Assembly: GCA_964621785.1 (NCBI GenBank)
Contig: CAZUPD010000011.1
Span: forward strand, 1-64,000
From: JACKDW01 sp964621785
GTDB lineage: Bacteria > Myxococcota_A > Polyangia > Nannocystales > Nannocystaceae
Reading direction: 5' to 3'
Length of the DNA: 64,000 nucleotides
Below, one piece after another: positions 17,425-29,291 of this stretch. The notes beneath the pieces are model-generated. The model was not told the DNA's origin and did not search any database. It saw nothing but the letters and a program-made list of their open reading frames with translations. The stretch's first letter is position 1; every line of letters starts with the position of its first letter. The position numbers were made by a program, and so were the translations under genes.

Positions 17425-20400
17425 ATGTCTGAACTCTCCTCCGCTCTCACACAGTATTTGCGTTCTCTCGATGACTCGGAGAGCCGCGCGGCTTTTGAAG
17501 CTGCTCTTGGCGACATCGACGTCGTCGCGGCTCGTGCCGAGTCGAAAAAAAACCCTGCGTCACTCGATGCAGCAGCTTCGCTGCTGGGCCGGTTGATCCT
17601 CGACGGCGAAGACGCTGCCGAGGTGATCAAAGCCGCCAAGCTCATCGCTCAACGGGCGCCGCGCAACAACGACGGTAACGAGGTGGCGCTGCTGGCCGGC
17701 ACCGTCGTGTGGAAGGTTGGTGGCGAGACAAAAATCGCCGAGCCGTACTTCCGTCGTGTGCGTCGCAAAAACCCGGCGAGTGCAGCTCTGCTCGAGTTCT
17801 ACCGCGAGGTCTACAACGAGCCGAAGGACGCCAGCCAGTTGATGCAGGTGTTGGTCTCGGCGCGTCGAGCCGTCAAAGACGATCCGGCCCGCAGGTTTGC
17901 CCTCGCCGAAGAGATGGCCAGTCTGGCCGAAGAGAAGCTGGGAAGTGTCGACCGCGCCATCGAAGTGTGGCGCAGCGTCCTGCGGGAAGACGGCTACGAC
18001 GAACGTGCCGCCCAGGCGTTGATGCGTCTGTACCGTGCCGGCGAGAAGTGGACCGCCCTGGTCGAGCTCCTCAAAGACGAGTTCGAACGCATCGACGACA
18101 CACCCGAAAACCGCGAAGACCGGATCGGGCGTTTGCTCGAAATAGCCGAGTTGTACCGCGATCAGCTCAACCTCGACGCGATGGCGTTGTCGACGTTGCA
18201 GCGGATCTTAGACATCGATCCGCGGCACGACGGCAGCCTCAAAGCGCTGGCCGAAACCTACGGCAACGCCGGTCGTTGGAACGATCTGTTGGCGGTCTAC
18301 AACCGACTCGTTGATGCTGCACGGAACGACAACGACGAGCCGCGTCAGATCGATATGTTGCTGCGGATCGCCCGGATCCACCTCGACGAGCTCCGCGACC
18401 CCAAGCAGGGGCTGGTCCCGCTCGAAGAAGTCCTCAAGATCGATCCCAAGCAAAAACAGGCCCGTGGACTCATCGCTCAGGCCTACGAGTTGCGCGGCGA
18501 TTGGGATGCTTTGGTCGAGCTGTACCGCGAGCAGCTCAAGGGCAGCGACGAGCAAGAAGCCTGTGAAATTCGCTGCAAGGTCGCCCGTTTGTATCAAGAA
18601 CGGTTCAAGGACGAAGAACAGGCGATTGTCGCCTGGAACGCGGTGCTCGAGTTCCACGGAGATGTCGATGAGGCGCTTGCAGCCTTAGCCAACCTGTACG
18701 AAGGGTCATCTCGTTGGGCCGAAGCCGCCGAGGTTTTGCATCGCCAGATCCACGGCACCCCGGACACCAACCGCGCCATCGAGCTGCTGACCCATCTCGC
18801 CGCACTGTACCTCGATCGCCTCGACGATCGTCCTCAGTCGTTGCGGATGTGGGAAGAGGTTGCTCGCCTCGCACCGGGACACGCCCAAGCGGTCTCCATC
18901 CTACAGGACGCGTATATCGCCGATGCCCGCTGGCAGGACCTCGAGCGCATGTACGAACGGATGGAGCGACTCGTCGACGTGCTCGACATTCTGATGAGTG
19001 CAGCTGCAACCATCGAATTGGCCGAAGAACGGGTAAAGGTGTACCTGCAAGTATCGAGCATTTGCCGCGAGAAACTCAGCGATGCGTCCCGCGGGACCGA
19101 AGCCCTCGAGAAGATCCTCGAGTTGGAGCCCGACAACCAAGATGTCGCCCACCGACTGCTCCCGATTTACCACGCAGAAAATCGTTGGGATCGACTCATC
19201 AGCACACTCGAGGGCATGTTGGCCCATGCCGGTAACGACGACGATCGGCTCGACCTGATCGCCCGGATCCGCGATGTCGCCTCGCAAAAGCTCAACGACC
19301 CCGCGCTCGCCATGGCCTGGGCGGGGCGTGCGTACACCCTGCGTCCCGACGACGAAGTGCTGCGTGCTGGCCTCGAAAGTGCCGCCGAGCGCAGCAACGA
19401 TTGGGGCAAGCTGACCGAGCTGTTCGAAGAGCGGCTCGGCAGCGATGACTGCGGAGAGACCGAGCGCCTCGAGTTGCTCGACAAGCTCGCCGAGATCGCC
19501 CGCGATCGTCAGGGTGACTTGGATCGGGCCCAGGTGTATCTGCAACGGATTATCGAGCTCGATCCGACCAACGAATCGGCGCTGACTTCCCTCGAGGACA
19601 TCTACTCGATCACCGACAACTGGGTCATGCTCGCAGGGATCTACGGACGTCGGCTCGAGCACGCTGGTGGGTACACGACCCGTGTCATGTTGCTGCGCCA
19701 GCTCGCCCGCATCAACGAGGAAAAACTCGGGGAACTCGACGCGGCGGTCGAGCGCTACGAAGAGGTACTCGAGCTGATTCCCGGCGACGCCGAGGCGCTC
19801 GATAGTTTGTCGCGTTTGCACCGCAATCGCCAGGCGTGGTCGTCCCTGACCGACGTACTCGAGCGCCGTCTGCAGCTGCTCGATGACACAGGTGACCAAG
19901 TTTCGCTGTTGTTCGAGCGATCCAAAGTTTTCGCCGAGCGACTGCACGATTCCCAAAAGGCGCTCGACGGGTTCTTAAAGGTTCTGGAGATCGAGCCCGA
20001 CCACCTGCCGACGATCGATGCACTCGAACATCTGCGGCGCGCGGACCCTTCGGTTGCCCTCACCATCATGCGTTCGTTGCTGCCGTACTACCGCAGCATT
20101 CAAGACCGCGTGCGCGAGGCCCAGGCGATGGAAGTGATCGCCGCACACGAGGCTGACCTCGGCGTCCGACGGTTGCAGCTCAACGAACTGTTGACGATCT
20201 ACAGCCGCCTCGGTGGCCGCGAAGTCGACATGCTGCGCGTGCGAATGTTGTTGTTCGAGACCGATCCGCCGGACACCGAAGTGCGTGCGGGGATTCGCCA
20301 GCAAGCGGCGGAGCTCGAGAGCCTCGAGATCCTTGCAAGTACATACGAAAGTGCACTCAAGCATATCGCGGAGCGGATCAACAAGGCCGAGCTCGCGGGT

Positions 20401-23400
20401 CGCAAGCCCGCCGAGGTCGACATCAATCTGCGCCGGGAGCTGCGACTCGAGCTCGCCGAACTGCTGCGCGACAGCCTCGACCGACCCGAGGCCGCGGAGA
20501 AGGTCTACCAGGCGATCCTCAACGTCGAAGAGACCCACCAGGATGCGTTTGAGTGCCTCGACGAGCTGCTGCGTGCCCGCAGTGCCCACGAGGACCTGGT
20601 CAAACTCTACCGCCGTCGTGTGGACGCGATTTTTGAGCCCACACAACAGCGCGACCTCCTCAACAAGATCATTAAACTCGCCCGCTACGCCCTCGACGAC
20701 AACACGATGGCGACACGGACGGCGGAGGAACTTCTCGACCTAGAGCCCGACGACTTGGCGACGATCGAACTTCTCGCCGGGATGTACGAAGACAGTGCAT
20801 CGTCTGAAGATCATTACGCGCTCGAGGAGCTGCTCGGACGCTGGAGCGAGCTGGTCGAAGATGAGACCACGCGCAATCAGATCGCCTGTCGACGGGCTGG
20901 GCTGCGTAAGAACAAGCTCGGAGATGCATTTGGTGCGATTGAACTGTTGGCTCCGATCGTCGACGGAAACCCGAGCCATACCCAGGCACTCAACCTGCTC
21001 GAGGAGTTGCTGGCCGTCGAAGATGTGCAGCTACAAGTAGCGACGCTGCTCGAGCCCATTTATGTCGAGCTCGGCGACCACGAAGCCCGTGTCCGTGTGC
21101 TCCGCGTGCGCCGGACCCAGGCCGAGCGTCTGGGCTCGATCGACGAGGCAACTTCGTTCCTCATCCAGATCGCACAGATCGAAGAAACCCAGTTGGGGCG
21201 GCCCGAAGAGGCATTTGAAGCCCTCTGCGAGGCATATTTGGTCGATCCACGACGGCTCGACACGCGCACCGAGGTCCAGCGTCTCGGCCTCGAGTTGGGC
21301 AAATTGCGAGACTTGGTCGATGTGTGGCGGGCAGCGATCGACAAGGTCAATGACCGTCTGATCAAGATCGATCTTTTGAGCCGGACCGCCACGCTGCTCG
21401 ACGATCACCTCGAGGATATCGATGGTGCCCGAGCGGCCTATTCGGAATTGTTCGAGCTCGATCCACCGGATACGGCCCTCGCAAAGAAGGTTGCATCTGC
21501 ACTTGTTCGCCTGCACCGGGCAGCCGAGGACCCGGCGGCTTTGGTCGAAGCACTGCGCGCCCTCAGTCGGCATACGGTCGACATCGACGAGCAAGTAAAG
21601 ATCGCCCTCGAAACCGCTCAGATCCTCGAGATCCAGCTCGAAGACCAATCCGGGGCAGCCGCGGCCTACTACGAGGTCCTCGACCTCGACCCCGAAAACT
21701 TCACCGCACTCGATGCCTTGGAGCGACTGTTTGTCGCCCTCGAAGATTGGGATCAACTGTGCGACGTGTTGCGCCAGCGGATCGAAGTCGTCGAGGATGA
21801 TGCCGAAAAGGCCAGGTTGTGGCGCAAGGTCGGTGAAGTCCAACGCGACCACGCCCTCAACCCCCACGCCGCGATCGAGGCGTTCCAATGGATCATCGAC
21901 CTCGACGTGGGCGAGGCCTATACGGTCGCAGCCCTGTCGGCGATGGTCGGGATCAACAGCGAGCGCGAACAGTGGGGCGATGTCGAGGAGGGCCTGCGGC
22001 GTCTGACCGACTTGGCACAGTCGTCGGAAGAGCAGGCAAACCTGATGGTTCGCACCGCCGAGGTCGTCAGCGACAAGCTCGGGCGCTACCAAGATGCGGT
22101 CGAGATTCTGGTTCAAGTTTTGGGTCTCGATCCGATGCATGAGCAAGCACGTCGCCAGTTGGTCGCGTTGCTCGACTACGATCAGACGCGCGAGCGCGTC
22201 ATCGAAATTCTGCGACCGCTATACGAGGCTGAGCAAAACTGGGAAGCACTCCTTGATTTAGAGGAACGGAGGGCGAGTCATCTCCCAGCTGGATCCGAAC
22301 GGATTGCAGCCCTGATGCGGGTGGCACAAACCCACGAACACCGCCTCGGCGATCCGCAACGCGCATTCCAAGTAATGTGTCAGCTGATGGCGTCGGCGGG
22401 AGACCAGCCCGACCTTCCCCAGGTTGTCGCCGAGGTCGAGCGCCTCGGTGCCGCCCCGGAACGCGCCGAGGAGTTGCTCAAGGCGTATCGCGATGCCGTC
22501 GACAACATCCTCGACTCAGAGGTGATGCTGCATGTGCTGCGCAACATGGGTGGGGTGGCGCTCGGACGACTCGAGCGACTCGAAGAAGCGCGCCAGGCCT
22601 ACGAACGGGTGTTGGAGCTCGCACCGACCGACGGGCGAGCACTCGATGCACTCGAGCTTATTTACGTCAGCGAAAGCGACGATGAGGCTCTTGCCGACCT
22701 CCTGTGTCGTCGGGCTGAAACGGCCGACGACGACAACAAGCGCGACGAATACTGGATCCGTGCAGCGGAGATTTTCGCCGGTCAACTCGGACGTCCCGAG
22801 GATGCAGTCGACCTCTACGAGCGCCTGTCCCCAGAGGCACAATCACGGCCCCGCGTGCGCAATGCACTCGAACCGTTGTATGAGCAAACAGAGCGTTTCC
22901 TCGACTTGGCGACCTTCTTCGAGCGCAAGTTAGAGGAGAACCTCGATCTCGACGAGCAGGTCAATCTGCGGCTGCGACTGTCCGAGTTGTACGCGCTCAA
23001 GCTCGAGAACTCGGAAGATGGCCTGCGCCACTTCGCTGAGGGTCTGCGCCTCGATCCCGAGCGGGCGATCGCCCAGGGGGACCTCGACCGCTACCTCGGC
23101 GACGAGAATTTGCGCCGGCAAGTCGTCGAACGTCTGGTGCCCGTATTCACCGAAATCGCCGACTGGCAGCGCCTGATCCAAATTCACGAGTTGCGACTCG
23201 AAGGCGCCGACTCGCCGGATGATCGGGTCGAGTTGTTGACCGAAATCGCAACCATCCTCGAGACCCAAGTCGAGGATCTCGAGCGGGCGTACACGACGTA
23301 CAAGCGCGTGTTCAAAGCCAAGCCGGAACACCTCAAGGGGAGGGGACAGCTCAGTCGATTGGCGGCGGTGCTCGGCACGACCGAGGACTTTGCCAACCTG

Positions 23401-26400
23401 TTGACCGAATACGTCAGTCACGATGCGCCCGACGACAACCGCGAGGAAATCCTCGAGATCGTGCGGGAGGCTGCCGACCTGTGGGCCGTGCACCTCGACA
23501 ATCCCCGGGCCGGAGTGCCGCTGCTGCAGCGATTGCTGTCCGCACGGCCAGAAGACACCGCCGTGTTCGCCTCACTCGAGGCGGCGATGAAGCAGGCGGA
23601 GATGTGGCACGAGCTGGCCAATGCCTACTGGCACGAAGCCGACACGAGCTACGACGAGACCCATCAGGTCAGTGTCTTGCTGCGCTTGGCCGAGTTGGCG
23701 AGTACGGTGTTGGTCGACGACGACATGCTCGCCCGTGCCTTCCGCCGGGTCCTCGAGCTCGAGCCAAATCATGCACGTGCAAGGATCGAGCTCGAAGCCC
23801 TGCTCGAACGCAATGAGCAATGGGACGGCTTGGTCGAGTTGTTGCGCGACCGCCAGCAGCAGACCGAGTCGGCTGGCGAGCGCGAAGAGGTGCAGTTGCG
23901 GATCGCGGAGATCCAAAACTCCCACCTCGCCCAGCCTGATGCCGCGATCGATACCCTCGAGACCGTGTTCCTCGACCATCCGGCGAGTCCGGGCGCGGTC
24001 GATGCCCTCGAACGCATCGCCGAACAGCGCGAGGAGCAGCGCCCACGGGTGTTTGCCATCCTCCGCCCAATTTACGAGGAAACCCAAAACCATCAGCGGA
24101 TCGTCGATGTCGACGAGTGGCAATTGACGGTCACCGAAGATCCGATCCGTCGTCACGAGTTGTATCGCGAGATGGCGTCGCTGATGGAGGCATCCGGCGG
24201 AGATGGGCCGCTTTATGCCTTCCAGACACTGATTCGCGGGTTGTCCGAGCCTGGGCCCGATGAGGTTCTCGAAGCGCTCGATAGCGAGGTCCGGCGTTTG
24301 GTCAAACATCTCGGAGCCTTCGAGGTGCTGACCAGCGCCATGATCAACGCTGCCGAGGCCGAAGCGCTGACCGACGAACCCAAACGTCGAGTTTCGTTGC
24401 TGATGCAAGCAGCTGAATTGCAACTCGGTTCGGGTGACAATAACTTGGCTGTACAACTGTTGCAGCAATCGCTCGTCATCATCGAGGATCACCGTGGAGC
24501 CCTGACTATGCTCGACGAGTCGTTGATCCGCGTGGGTCGTTACGAGGAGCTCCGGTCTGTGCTGGAGCGTCGCATTGCGATCTGCGAGGACGAGCGTGAT
24601 CGCGAGGAGCTCCTTCGGCGTCTCGCGCGATTGCTTGAGGATACATTGATGCTGGGCGACGAAGCTGTCTCAGCCTGGCGTCGCCTCCTCGAGATCGAAC
24701 CCAACGACACCGAGGCCCTGACCCGACTGCGCAAGGCCTACCAAGCCTCTGGGGCGACCGAGGAACTCATCGATGTGATGGATCGGCAGGTCGAAAACGC
24801 CGAACAGCCCGACGACCGCCGGCGCTTGCGGATGGAGTTGGCCCGGATTCACCGCGACGCAGCCAACGACCGAGCTGCCGAAATTGACGTGTTGCAAGCA
24901 TTGCTGGCCGAGGACCCCAGCGATGACGAGGGCATGTCCCAACTCGCCGATGCACTGGTGGCCGAAGAACGCTTTTCCGAGGCGGCAGGCGTCATGCTCG
25001 ACCGCGCCGGAAGTGCCGAGCTTTCGGCCCAGCGGGCCGAAATCTTACTTGCAGTTGCACGTTTGTACGTCGGTCCGATCGGCGATGTCGTCGGTTCGCT
25101 GGCCCACTACGAGGGGGTGTTGCAGGTCGATGACGGCCAAGAAGGTGCGATCACCGATCTGGTGGAGCTGGCCGAGAAGCCAGAACACTCAGAATCAGCC
25201 GCGACCTTGGTGTTGCCGTACCTCGACCGACGCGGACGCTACAAGGAGCTCGACCGCGTGCTCGATGCCCGGGCGCGTTTGGCTGACGACCCGGTCGAGA
25301 AGGCCGAAGCGCTGCGCCGGTTGGTTCGCGTCCGGTTTGAACGCCTCCACGATCCGGCTGCGAGCCTCGACGCGGCCAACCGCCTGATCGAAGTTGTCTC
25401 GGTCGATGAGCTGCAACCGGTGCTCGAGCAAGCCGCGAGGTTGTCGGTGCACTTAGGGCAGGCCGAGGCCCATATCGATGCCCTCGCACAGCGCTCGCAA
25501 AATCCTGATCGCGAACCGCAAGCACGTGTCCTGATGGCGATGTCGGCCGCAGACTTGGCCGAAGAGATCATGGGCGACAAGGCCCGTGCTCTGACCCTGT
25601 TGGCACCGCTGGTCGAGCACGAACTCGCCGACCTCAACCTGTGTCGGGGTGTCGAACGTCTGGCCCGCAGCTTGGGTGACAAGAAAATGTTGGCCCTCGC
25701 CCTGCGTGAGTCGGCCAGGTTGAGCCTGGGCGAATCGGGGCAGGCGGATATTCTCGTGCGTCTCGGCGACGCGGAAATGGCCGCGGGCAACGTCATCGAG
25801 TCGACCAAGGCCTACCGCGAAGCACTCGATGCACATGCAGGTTTCGCCGGTGCGGTCGCAGGGTTGGAGCGGATCCTCGACGCCGCCCAAAGCAATTCCG
25901 AACCGCCGGCGCGCGAGGTCTTGGACGCACTCGAACGGGCCTATCAAGACGCCGGCAACAAACCGGGTCTGGCACGTCTGGCCAAGATCCGGCTCGAGAA
26001 CGCCGAGGGCGACGAGTTGCTGATCCAGCTCGACAACCTCGGACGCCTGCTCGATGACGGTGGCGGCCGGCCCCGTGAAGCACTCGAGGTCTGGGGCAAC
26101 TTGCTGATGCGGGATGCCGAGTCGGAGAACGCCCTGCGCCGGGTGGTGGAACTGTCCGAAGAGCGGGCCCTGTTGTCGGATGCAATCCACTTTATGGCCG
26201 CAGCGATCGATGCGGCCCGCGACGGCCAGCGCCCGTGTCTAAACCTGTGTGTCGAGACCACCAAGATCCTGTTGTCGAAGATCGGTGACTCGCGCACGGC
26301 CCTGCGTGCACTTGCACCTGCACTGGCCGAGAACCCCGAACACCGCGAGGCGCTCAAGTTGCAAGTGATTGCCAGTCGCGCGGCAGGGGATGCCGAGGCG

Positions 26401-28134
26401 TTGCACGACGCGCTTGTGCGCCTGGCCCGAGGGGCAGATGCTCCGGACGAGGCGATCACGTTGTGGCGCGAGGCGAGCGAAGTCGCCGAGCATCAACAAA
26501 ATGCCGACCGCATGCGTGAAGACCTCGAGCAACTGCTCGAGCTCGACGAAGGCGACGAGACGGCGTGGCACAAATGGCTCGAGGTGCTCGCCAGCTTGGG
26601 GCGCTACGAGGAACTTGCAGACGGCCTCGGGCGTCGGTCGATGATCACGTCCAACGACGAAGAGCGCCACATCCTGCGTCACCACCTCGCGCGCTTGTTG
26701 GTCGAGCCACTCGACCGCGTCGACGATGCGATCAACACCTACCACGACATGTTGGGGGCAAAACCCGACGACGCGGTTGCCCTGGGTGAACTAGAGGAGC
26801 TCCTCAAACGCTACGAGCGGTGGTCGGATGTCCGGGATGTACTCGAACGCAAGGCCGAGTTGATCACCGGCGACGATCGGGTCGCAGTGCTTGAAGAACT
26901 CGCACAACTGGTGGCCGGACCGCTCGAGGATCCAACTGCAGCAATCGAGATCCATCACCGTATCCTGTCCGAAAGCCCAGGTCACTCGCACAGCTTCGAG
27001 GCCCTCGAGGGGCTGCTCGGTCAGGCTGAGCAGTGGTACGAGTTGTCAGAGCTCATCGACAATCGCCTGCGCCAGTTGGTCGACGCCGCCGGTGAGTCGG
27101 AGGCGGCGGCCACCGAATACCAAGCCCGCACGCTCCAGCTGGCCGAGTTGTATGCCAAGCGTCTCGGAGAGGCGGAGCGGGCCCGTGAGTTGCTGACGAC
27201 AGCACTCGCCAACGAACCGGAAAACGTCGCGGTGTTGTTGTCGATGGCACGTGTCCAGGACCTGACCGGCGATACTGAAGCGATGGAGGAGACCCTCCAT
27301 CGGGCCGCTGCACTCGATCCACAAGGTGAGCTCGGGGCAGAACTCCAAGTCCGTCTCGCCAGGTTGGCAGACGCTCCCGAGCGACGACGTGAACATCTCG
27401 AGGCTGCATTGCATCTACATCCATCCCACCTCGAAGCGGCACAGGCCCTGCTCGATCTGAGCCGCGAAGAGGAGTACTGGGAGCAGGTGGCCTACCTCCT
27501 CGCATTGGTCTCGTCGTTTGAAGAGGATCCGGAAAAACGCCGGAAACTCGATCTCGAACGCGCCGATATGTTGGTCAATCGCCTCGGCGAACTCGACCAG
27601 GCCCTCGAGGTTCTGGCTCCTATCTACGAGGAGGTCCAGGACGATCCGGCGGTCAATCGGCGAATCGCGGATGCATTGTTTGCCAGCCAACGTTACGAGG
27701 AGGCCGCCGGGATGTACGAGTGGCTCGCCGAGGTCACCGAGGGGGCATCCAAACGCGACAAGACGCTGGGCCACTACCTCACGCGTCTCGCCCGGATCGA
27801 CCTCGATCGCGAGGAGCCCAACCTCGAGGAGAGTCTCGACAAACTCAAGAAGGCCTATCGGATCGATACGACCAATGCCGAGACGCTGGTTGTGTTGGCG
27901 GACCTCCACGCCTCCCAGAACAACTGGAAGGACGCGCTCAAGCTCTCGCGGGCGATGCTGCTGCAAAACGTTGACCAGTCGGGCATGTTGCGCCGCGGAG
28001 ATATCTACATCCGCTTGGCAAACGCCCACATCGCGCTCGACGAGAACAACAAGGCCAAGTCGATGTTGCGGCGAGGCAAGCAAGAGGATCCGGAGCATCC
28101 GGAGATCAGCGCGATGCTTGAACAGCTCAACTAG
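17425..28134 (+). CDS. Giant tetratricopeptide-repeat protein (3569 residues)
   Basis: The frame opens at 17299, but the protein evidently begins at ATG 17425 (MSELSSALTQYLRSLDDSES); the 42 residues before it are GC-rich noise. It is built almost entirely of TPR-type hairpins, for example AIEVWRSVLREDGYDERAAQ and ALEKILELEPDNQDVAHRLL. They recur every 34-40 residues, often in the form A-x-x-x-Y-x-x-x-L-x-L-D/E-P. No signal peptide, membrane segment or catalytic motif was found, so it is probably a cytoplasmic superhelical scaffold. Composition is rich in Glu, Asp, Leu, Ala and Arg. It fills 17% of the window, carries 11 TGYANNTRCA copies and ends just before a hairpin terminator. Very long TPR proteins are known from myxobacteria; the partner here is unknown. 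Confidence 0.88.
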   Translation: MSELSSALTQYLRSLDDSESRAAFEAALGDIDVVAARAESKKNPASLDAAASLLGRLILDGEDAAEVIKAAKLIAQRAPRNNDGNEVALLAGTVVWKVGGETKIAEPYFRRVRRKNPASAALLEFYREVYNEPKDASQLMQVLVSARRAVKDDPARRFALAEEMASLAEEKLGSVDRAIEVWRSVLREDGYDERAAQALMRLYRAGEKWTALVELLKDEFERIDDTPENREDRIGRLLEIAELYRDQLNLDAMALSTLQRILDIDPRHDGSLKALAETYGNAGRWNDLLAVYNRLVDAARNDNDEPRQIDMLLRIARIHLDELRDPKQGLVPLEEVLKIDPKQKQARGLIAQAYELRGDWDALVELYREQLKGSDEQEACEIRCKVARLYQERFKDEEQAIVAWNAVLEFHGDVDEALAALANLYEGSSRWAEAAEVLHRQIHGTPDTNRAIELLTHLAALYLDRLDDRPQSLRMWEEVARLAPGHAQAVSILQDAYIADARWQDLERMYERMERLVDVLDILMSAAATIELAEERVKVYLQVSSICREKLSDASRGTEALEKILELEPDNQDVAHRLLPIYHAENRWDRLISTLEGMLAHAGNDDDRLDLIARIRDVASQKLNDPALAMAWAGRAYTLRPDDEVLRAGLESAAERSNDWGKLTELFEERLGSDDCGETERLELLDKLAEIARDRQGDLDRAQVYLQRIIELDPTNESALTSLEDIYSITDNWVMLAGIYGRRLEHAGGYTTRVMLLRQLARINEEKLGELDAAVERYEEVLELIPGDAEALDSLSRLHRNRQAWSSLTDVLERRLQLLDDTGDQVSLLFERSKVFAERLHDSQKALDGFLKVLEIEPDHLPTIDALEHLRRADPSVALTIMRSLLPYYRSIQDRVREAQAMEVIAAHEADLGVRRLQLNELLTIYSRLGGREVDMLRVRMLLFETDPPDTEVRAGIRQQAAELESLEILASTYESALKHIAERINKAELAGRKPAEVDINLRRELRLELAELLRDSLDRPEAAEKVYQAILNVEETHQDAFECLDELLRARSAHEDLVKLYRRRVDAIFEPTQQRDLLNKIIKLARYALDDNTMATRTAEELLDLEPDDLATIELLAGMYEDSASSEDHYALEELLGRWSELVEDETTRNQIACRRAGLRKNKLGDAFGAIELLAPIVDGNPSHTQALNLLEELLAVEDVQLQVATLLEPIYVELGDHEARVRVLRVRRTQAERLGSIDEATSFLIQIAQIEETQLGRPEEAFEALCEAYLVDPRRLDTRTEVQRLGLELGKLRDLVDVWRAAIDKVNDRLIKIDLLSRTATLLDDHLEDIDGARAAYSELFELDPPDTALAKKVASALVRLHRAAEDPAALVEALRALSRHTVDIDEQVKIALETAQILEIQLEDQSGAAAAYYEVLDLDPENFTALDALERLFVALEDWDQLCDVLRQRIEVVEDDAEKARLWRKVGEVQRDHALNPHAAIEAFQWIIDLDVGEAYTVAALSAMVGINSEREQWGDVEEGLRRLTDLAQSSEEQANLMVRTAEVVSDKLGRYQDAVEILVQVLGLDPMHEQARRQLVALLDYDQTRERVIEILRPLYEAEQNWEALLDLEERRASHLPAGSERIAALMRVAQTHEHRLGDPQRAFQVMCQLMASAGDQPDLPQVVAEVERLGAAPERAEELLKAYRDAVDNILDSEVMLHVLRNMGGVALGRLERLEEARQAYERVLELAPTDGRALDALELIYVSESDDEALADLLCRRAETADDDNKRDEYWIRAAEIFAGQLGRPEDAVDLYERLSPEAQSRPRVRNALEPLYEQTERFLDLATFFERKLEENLDLDEQVNLRLRLSELYALKLENSEDGLRHFAEGLRLDPERAIAQGDLDRYLGDENLRRQVVERLVPVFTEIADWQRLIQIHELRLEGADSPDDRVELLTEIATILETQVEDLERAYTTYKRVFKAKPEHLKGRGQLSRLAAVLGTTEDFANLLTEYVSHDAPDDNREEILEIVREAADLWAVHLDNPRAGVPLLQRLLSARPEDTAVFASLEAAMKQAEMWHELANAYWHEADTSYDETHQVSVLLRLAELASTVLVDDDMLARAFRRVLELEPNHARARIELEALLERNEQWDGLVELLRDRQQQTESAGEREEVQLRIAEIQNSHLAQPDAAIDTLETVFLDHPASPGAVDALERIAEQREEQRPRVFAILRPIYEETQNHQRIVDVDEWQLTVTEDPIRRHELYREMASLMEASGGDGPLYAFQTLIRGLSEPGPDEVLEALDSEVRRLVKHLGAFEVLTSAMINAAEAEALTDEPKRRVSLLMQAAELQLGSGDNNLAVQLLQQSLVIIEDHRGALTMLDESLIRVGRYEELRSVLERRIAICEDERDREELLRRLARLLEDTLMLGDEAVSAWRRLLEIEPNDTEALTRLRKAYQASGATEELIDVMDRQVENAEQPDDRRRLRMELARIHRDAANDRAAEIDVLQALLAEDPSDDEGMSQLADALVAEERFSEAAGVMLDRAGSAELSAQRAEILLAVARLYVGPIGDVVGSLAHYEGVLQVDDGQEGAITDLVELAEKPEHSESAATLVLPYLDRRGRYKELDRVLDARARLADDPVEKAEALRRLVRVRFERLHDPAASLDAANRLIEVVSVDELQPVLEQAARLSVHLGQAEAHIDALAQRSQNPDREPQARVLMAMSAADLAEEIMGDKARALTLLAPLVEHELADLNLCRGVERLARSLGDKKMLALALRESARLSLGESGQADILVRLGDAEMAAGNVIESTKAYREALDAHAGFAGAVAGLERILDAAQSNSEPPAREVLDALERAYQDAGNKPGLARLAKIRLENAEGDELLIQLDNLGRLLDDGGGRPREALEVWGNLLMRDAESENALRRVVELSEERALLSDAIHFMAAAIDAARDGQRPCLNLCVETTKILLSKIGDSRTALRALAPALAENPEHREALKLQVIASRAAGDAEALHDALVRLARGADAPDEAITLWREASEVAEHQQNADRMREDLEQLLELDEGDETAWHKWLEVLASLGRYEELADGLGRRSMITSNDEERHILRHHLARLLVEPLDRVDDAINTYHDMLGAKPDDAVALGELEELLKRYERWSDVRDVLERKAELITGDDRVAVLEELAQLVAGPLEDPTAAIEIHHRILSESPGHSHSFEALEGLLGQAEQWYELSELIDNRLRQLVDAAGESEAAATEYQARTLQLAELYAKRLGEAERARELLTTALANEPENVAVLLSMARVQDLTGDTEAMEETLHRAAALDPQGELGAELQVRLARLADAPERRREHLEAALHLHPSHLEAAQALLDLSREEEYWEQVAYLLALVSSFEEDPEKRRKLDLERADMLVNRLGELDQALEVLAPIYEEVQDDPAVNRRIADALFASQRYEEAAGMYEWLAEVTEGASKRDKTLGHYLTRLARIDLDREEPNLEESLDKLKKAYRIDTTNAETLVVLADLHASQNNWKDALKLSRAMLLQNVDQSGMLRRGDIYIRLANAHIALDENNKAKSMLRRGKQEDPEHPEISAMLEQLN
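26307..26322. repeat. Overlapping pair of the dispersed palindrome TGYANNTRCA
   Basis: TGCACTTGCA (26307) and TGCACCTGCA (26313) share a half-site. They belong to a dispersed family with exact copies starting at 1200, 1560, 5118, 8077, 12047, 12329, 12512, 12978, 14518, 18999, 19040, 20334, 21026, 21492, 23772, 25050, 25830, 27410, 31049, 31424, 33334, 33985, 35280, 35911, 36445, 36501, 36792, 38757, 39995, 40158, 43194, 45555, 45987, 54401, 57812, 60625, 63049 and 63910. The central two bases vary freely while the TGYA/TRCA half-sites are kept. Hand count, so a few may be missed. Confidence 0.8.
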
Positions 28135-28158
28135 CGAGATTTTCGAGATTTCGCTTCG

Positions 28159-28192
28159 AACGGGGGTGGAGCCACGCTTCATCCCCGTTTTG
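28159..28192 (+). terminator. Terminator of the giant TPR gene
   Basis: Stem aacgggg / ccccgtt (7 bp, 17-nt loop) followed by ttgtg, starting 24 nt after the stop codon. The T tract is short. Confidence 0.5.
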
Positions 28193-28370
28193 TGTTCAGA
28201 CGGAGTGGCACCGGATCGGCAACGACGTTGCCATCGAGTGACCAGACGCCACTCCCTCGCGCCTCTTCGTTTCGGACAGATCGGCGGGGCTGGCAGCGAT
28301 CTCGTGTGAGCCGAAGTCGGTGACCGTGCACAAAATATGTATCAACATCTATTTTTACGTTTTGCGATCA

Positions 28371-28400
28371 TCAAAGCCGGGCCTGTGGACCCGGCTTTGA
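28371..28400 (-). terminator. Perfect 11-bp hairpin after the MopE-like gene
   Basis: tcaaagccggg / cccggctttga with an 8-nt loop, 22 nt beyond the leftward stop codon. Symmetric enough to act from either side. The A/T-rich stretch atctatttttacgttttgcg lies just beyond it. Confidence 0.55.
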
Positions 28401-28421
28401 CCGAAAGCAGAATCTCGTCAG

Positions 28422-29252
<831 letters not shown>

Positions 29253-29291
29253 GGCCCAAGCATACACCTGTTGTTATATTCCGCGAACTGC

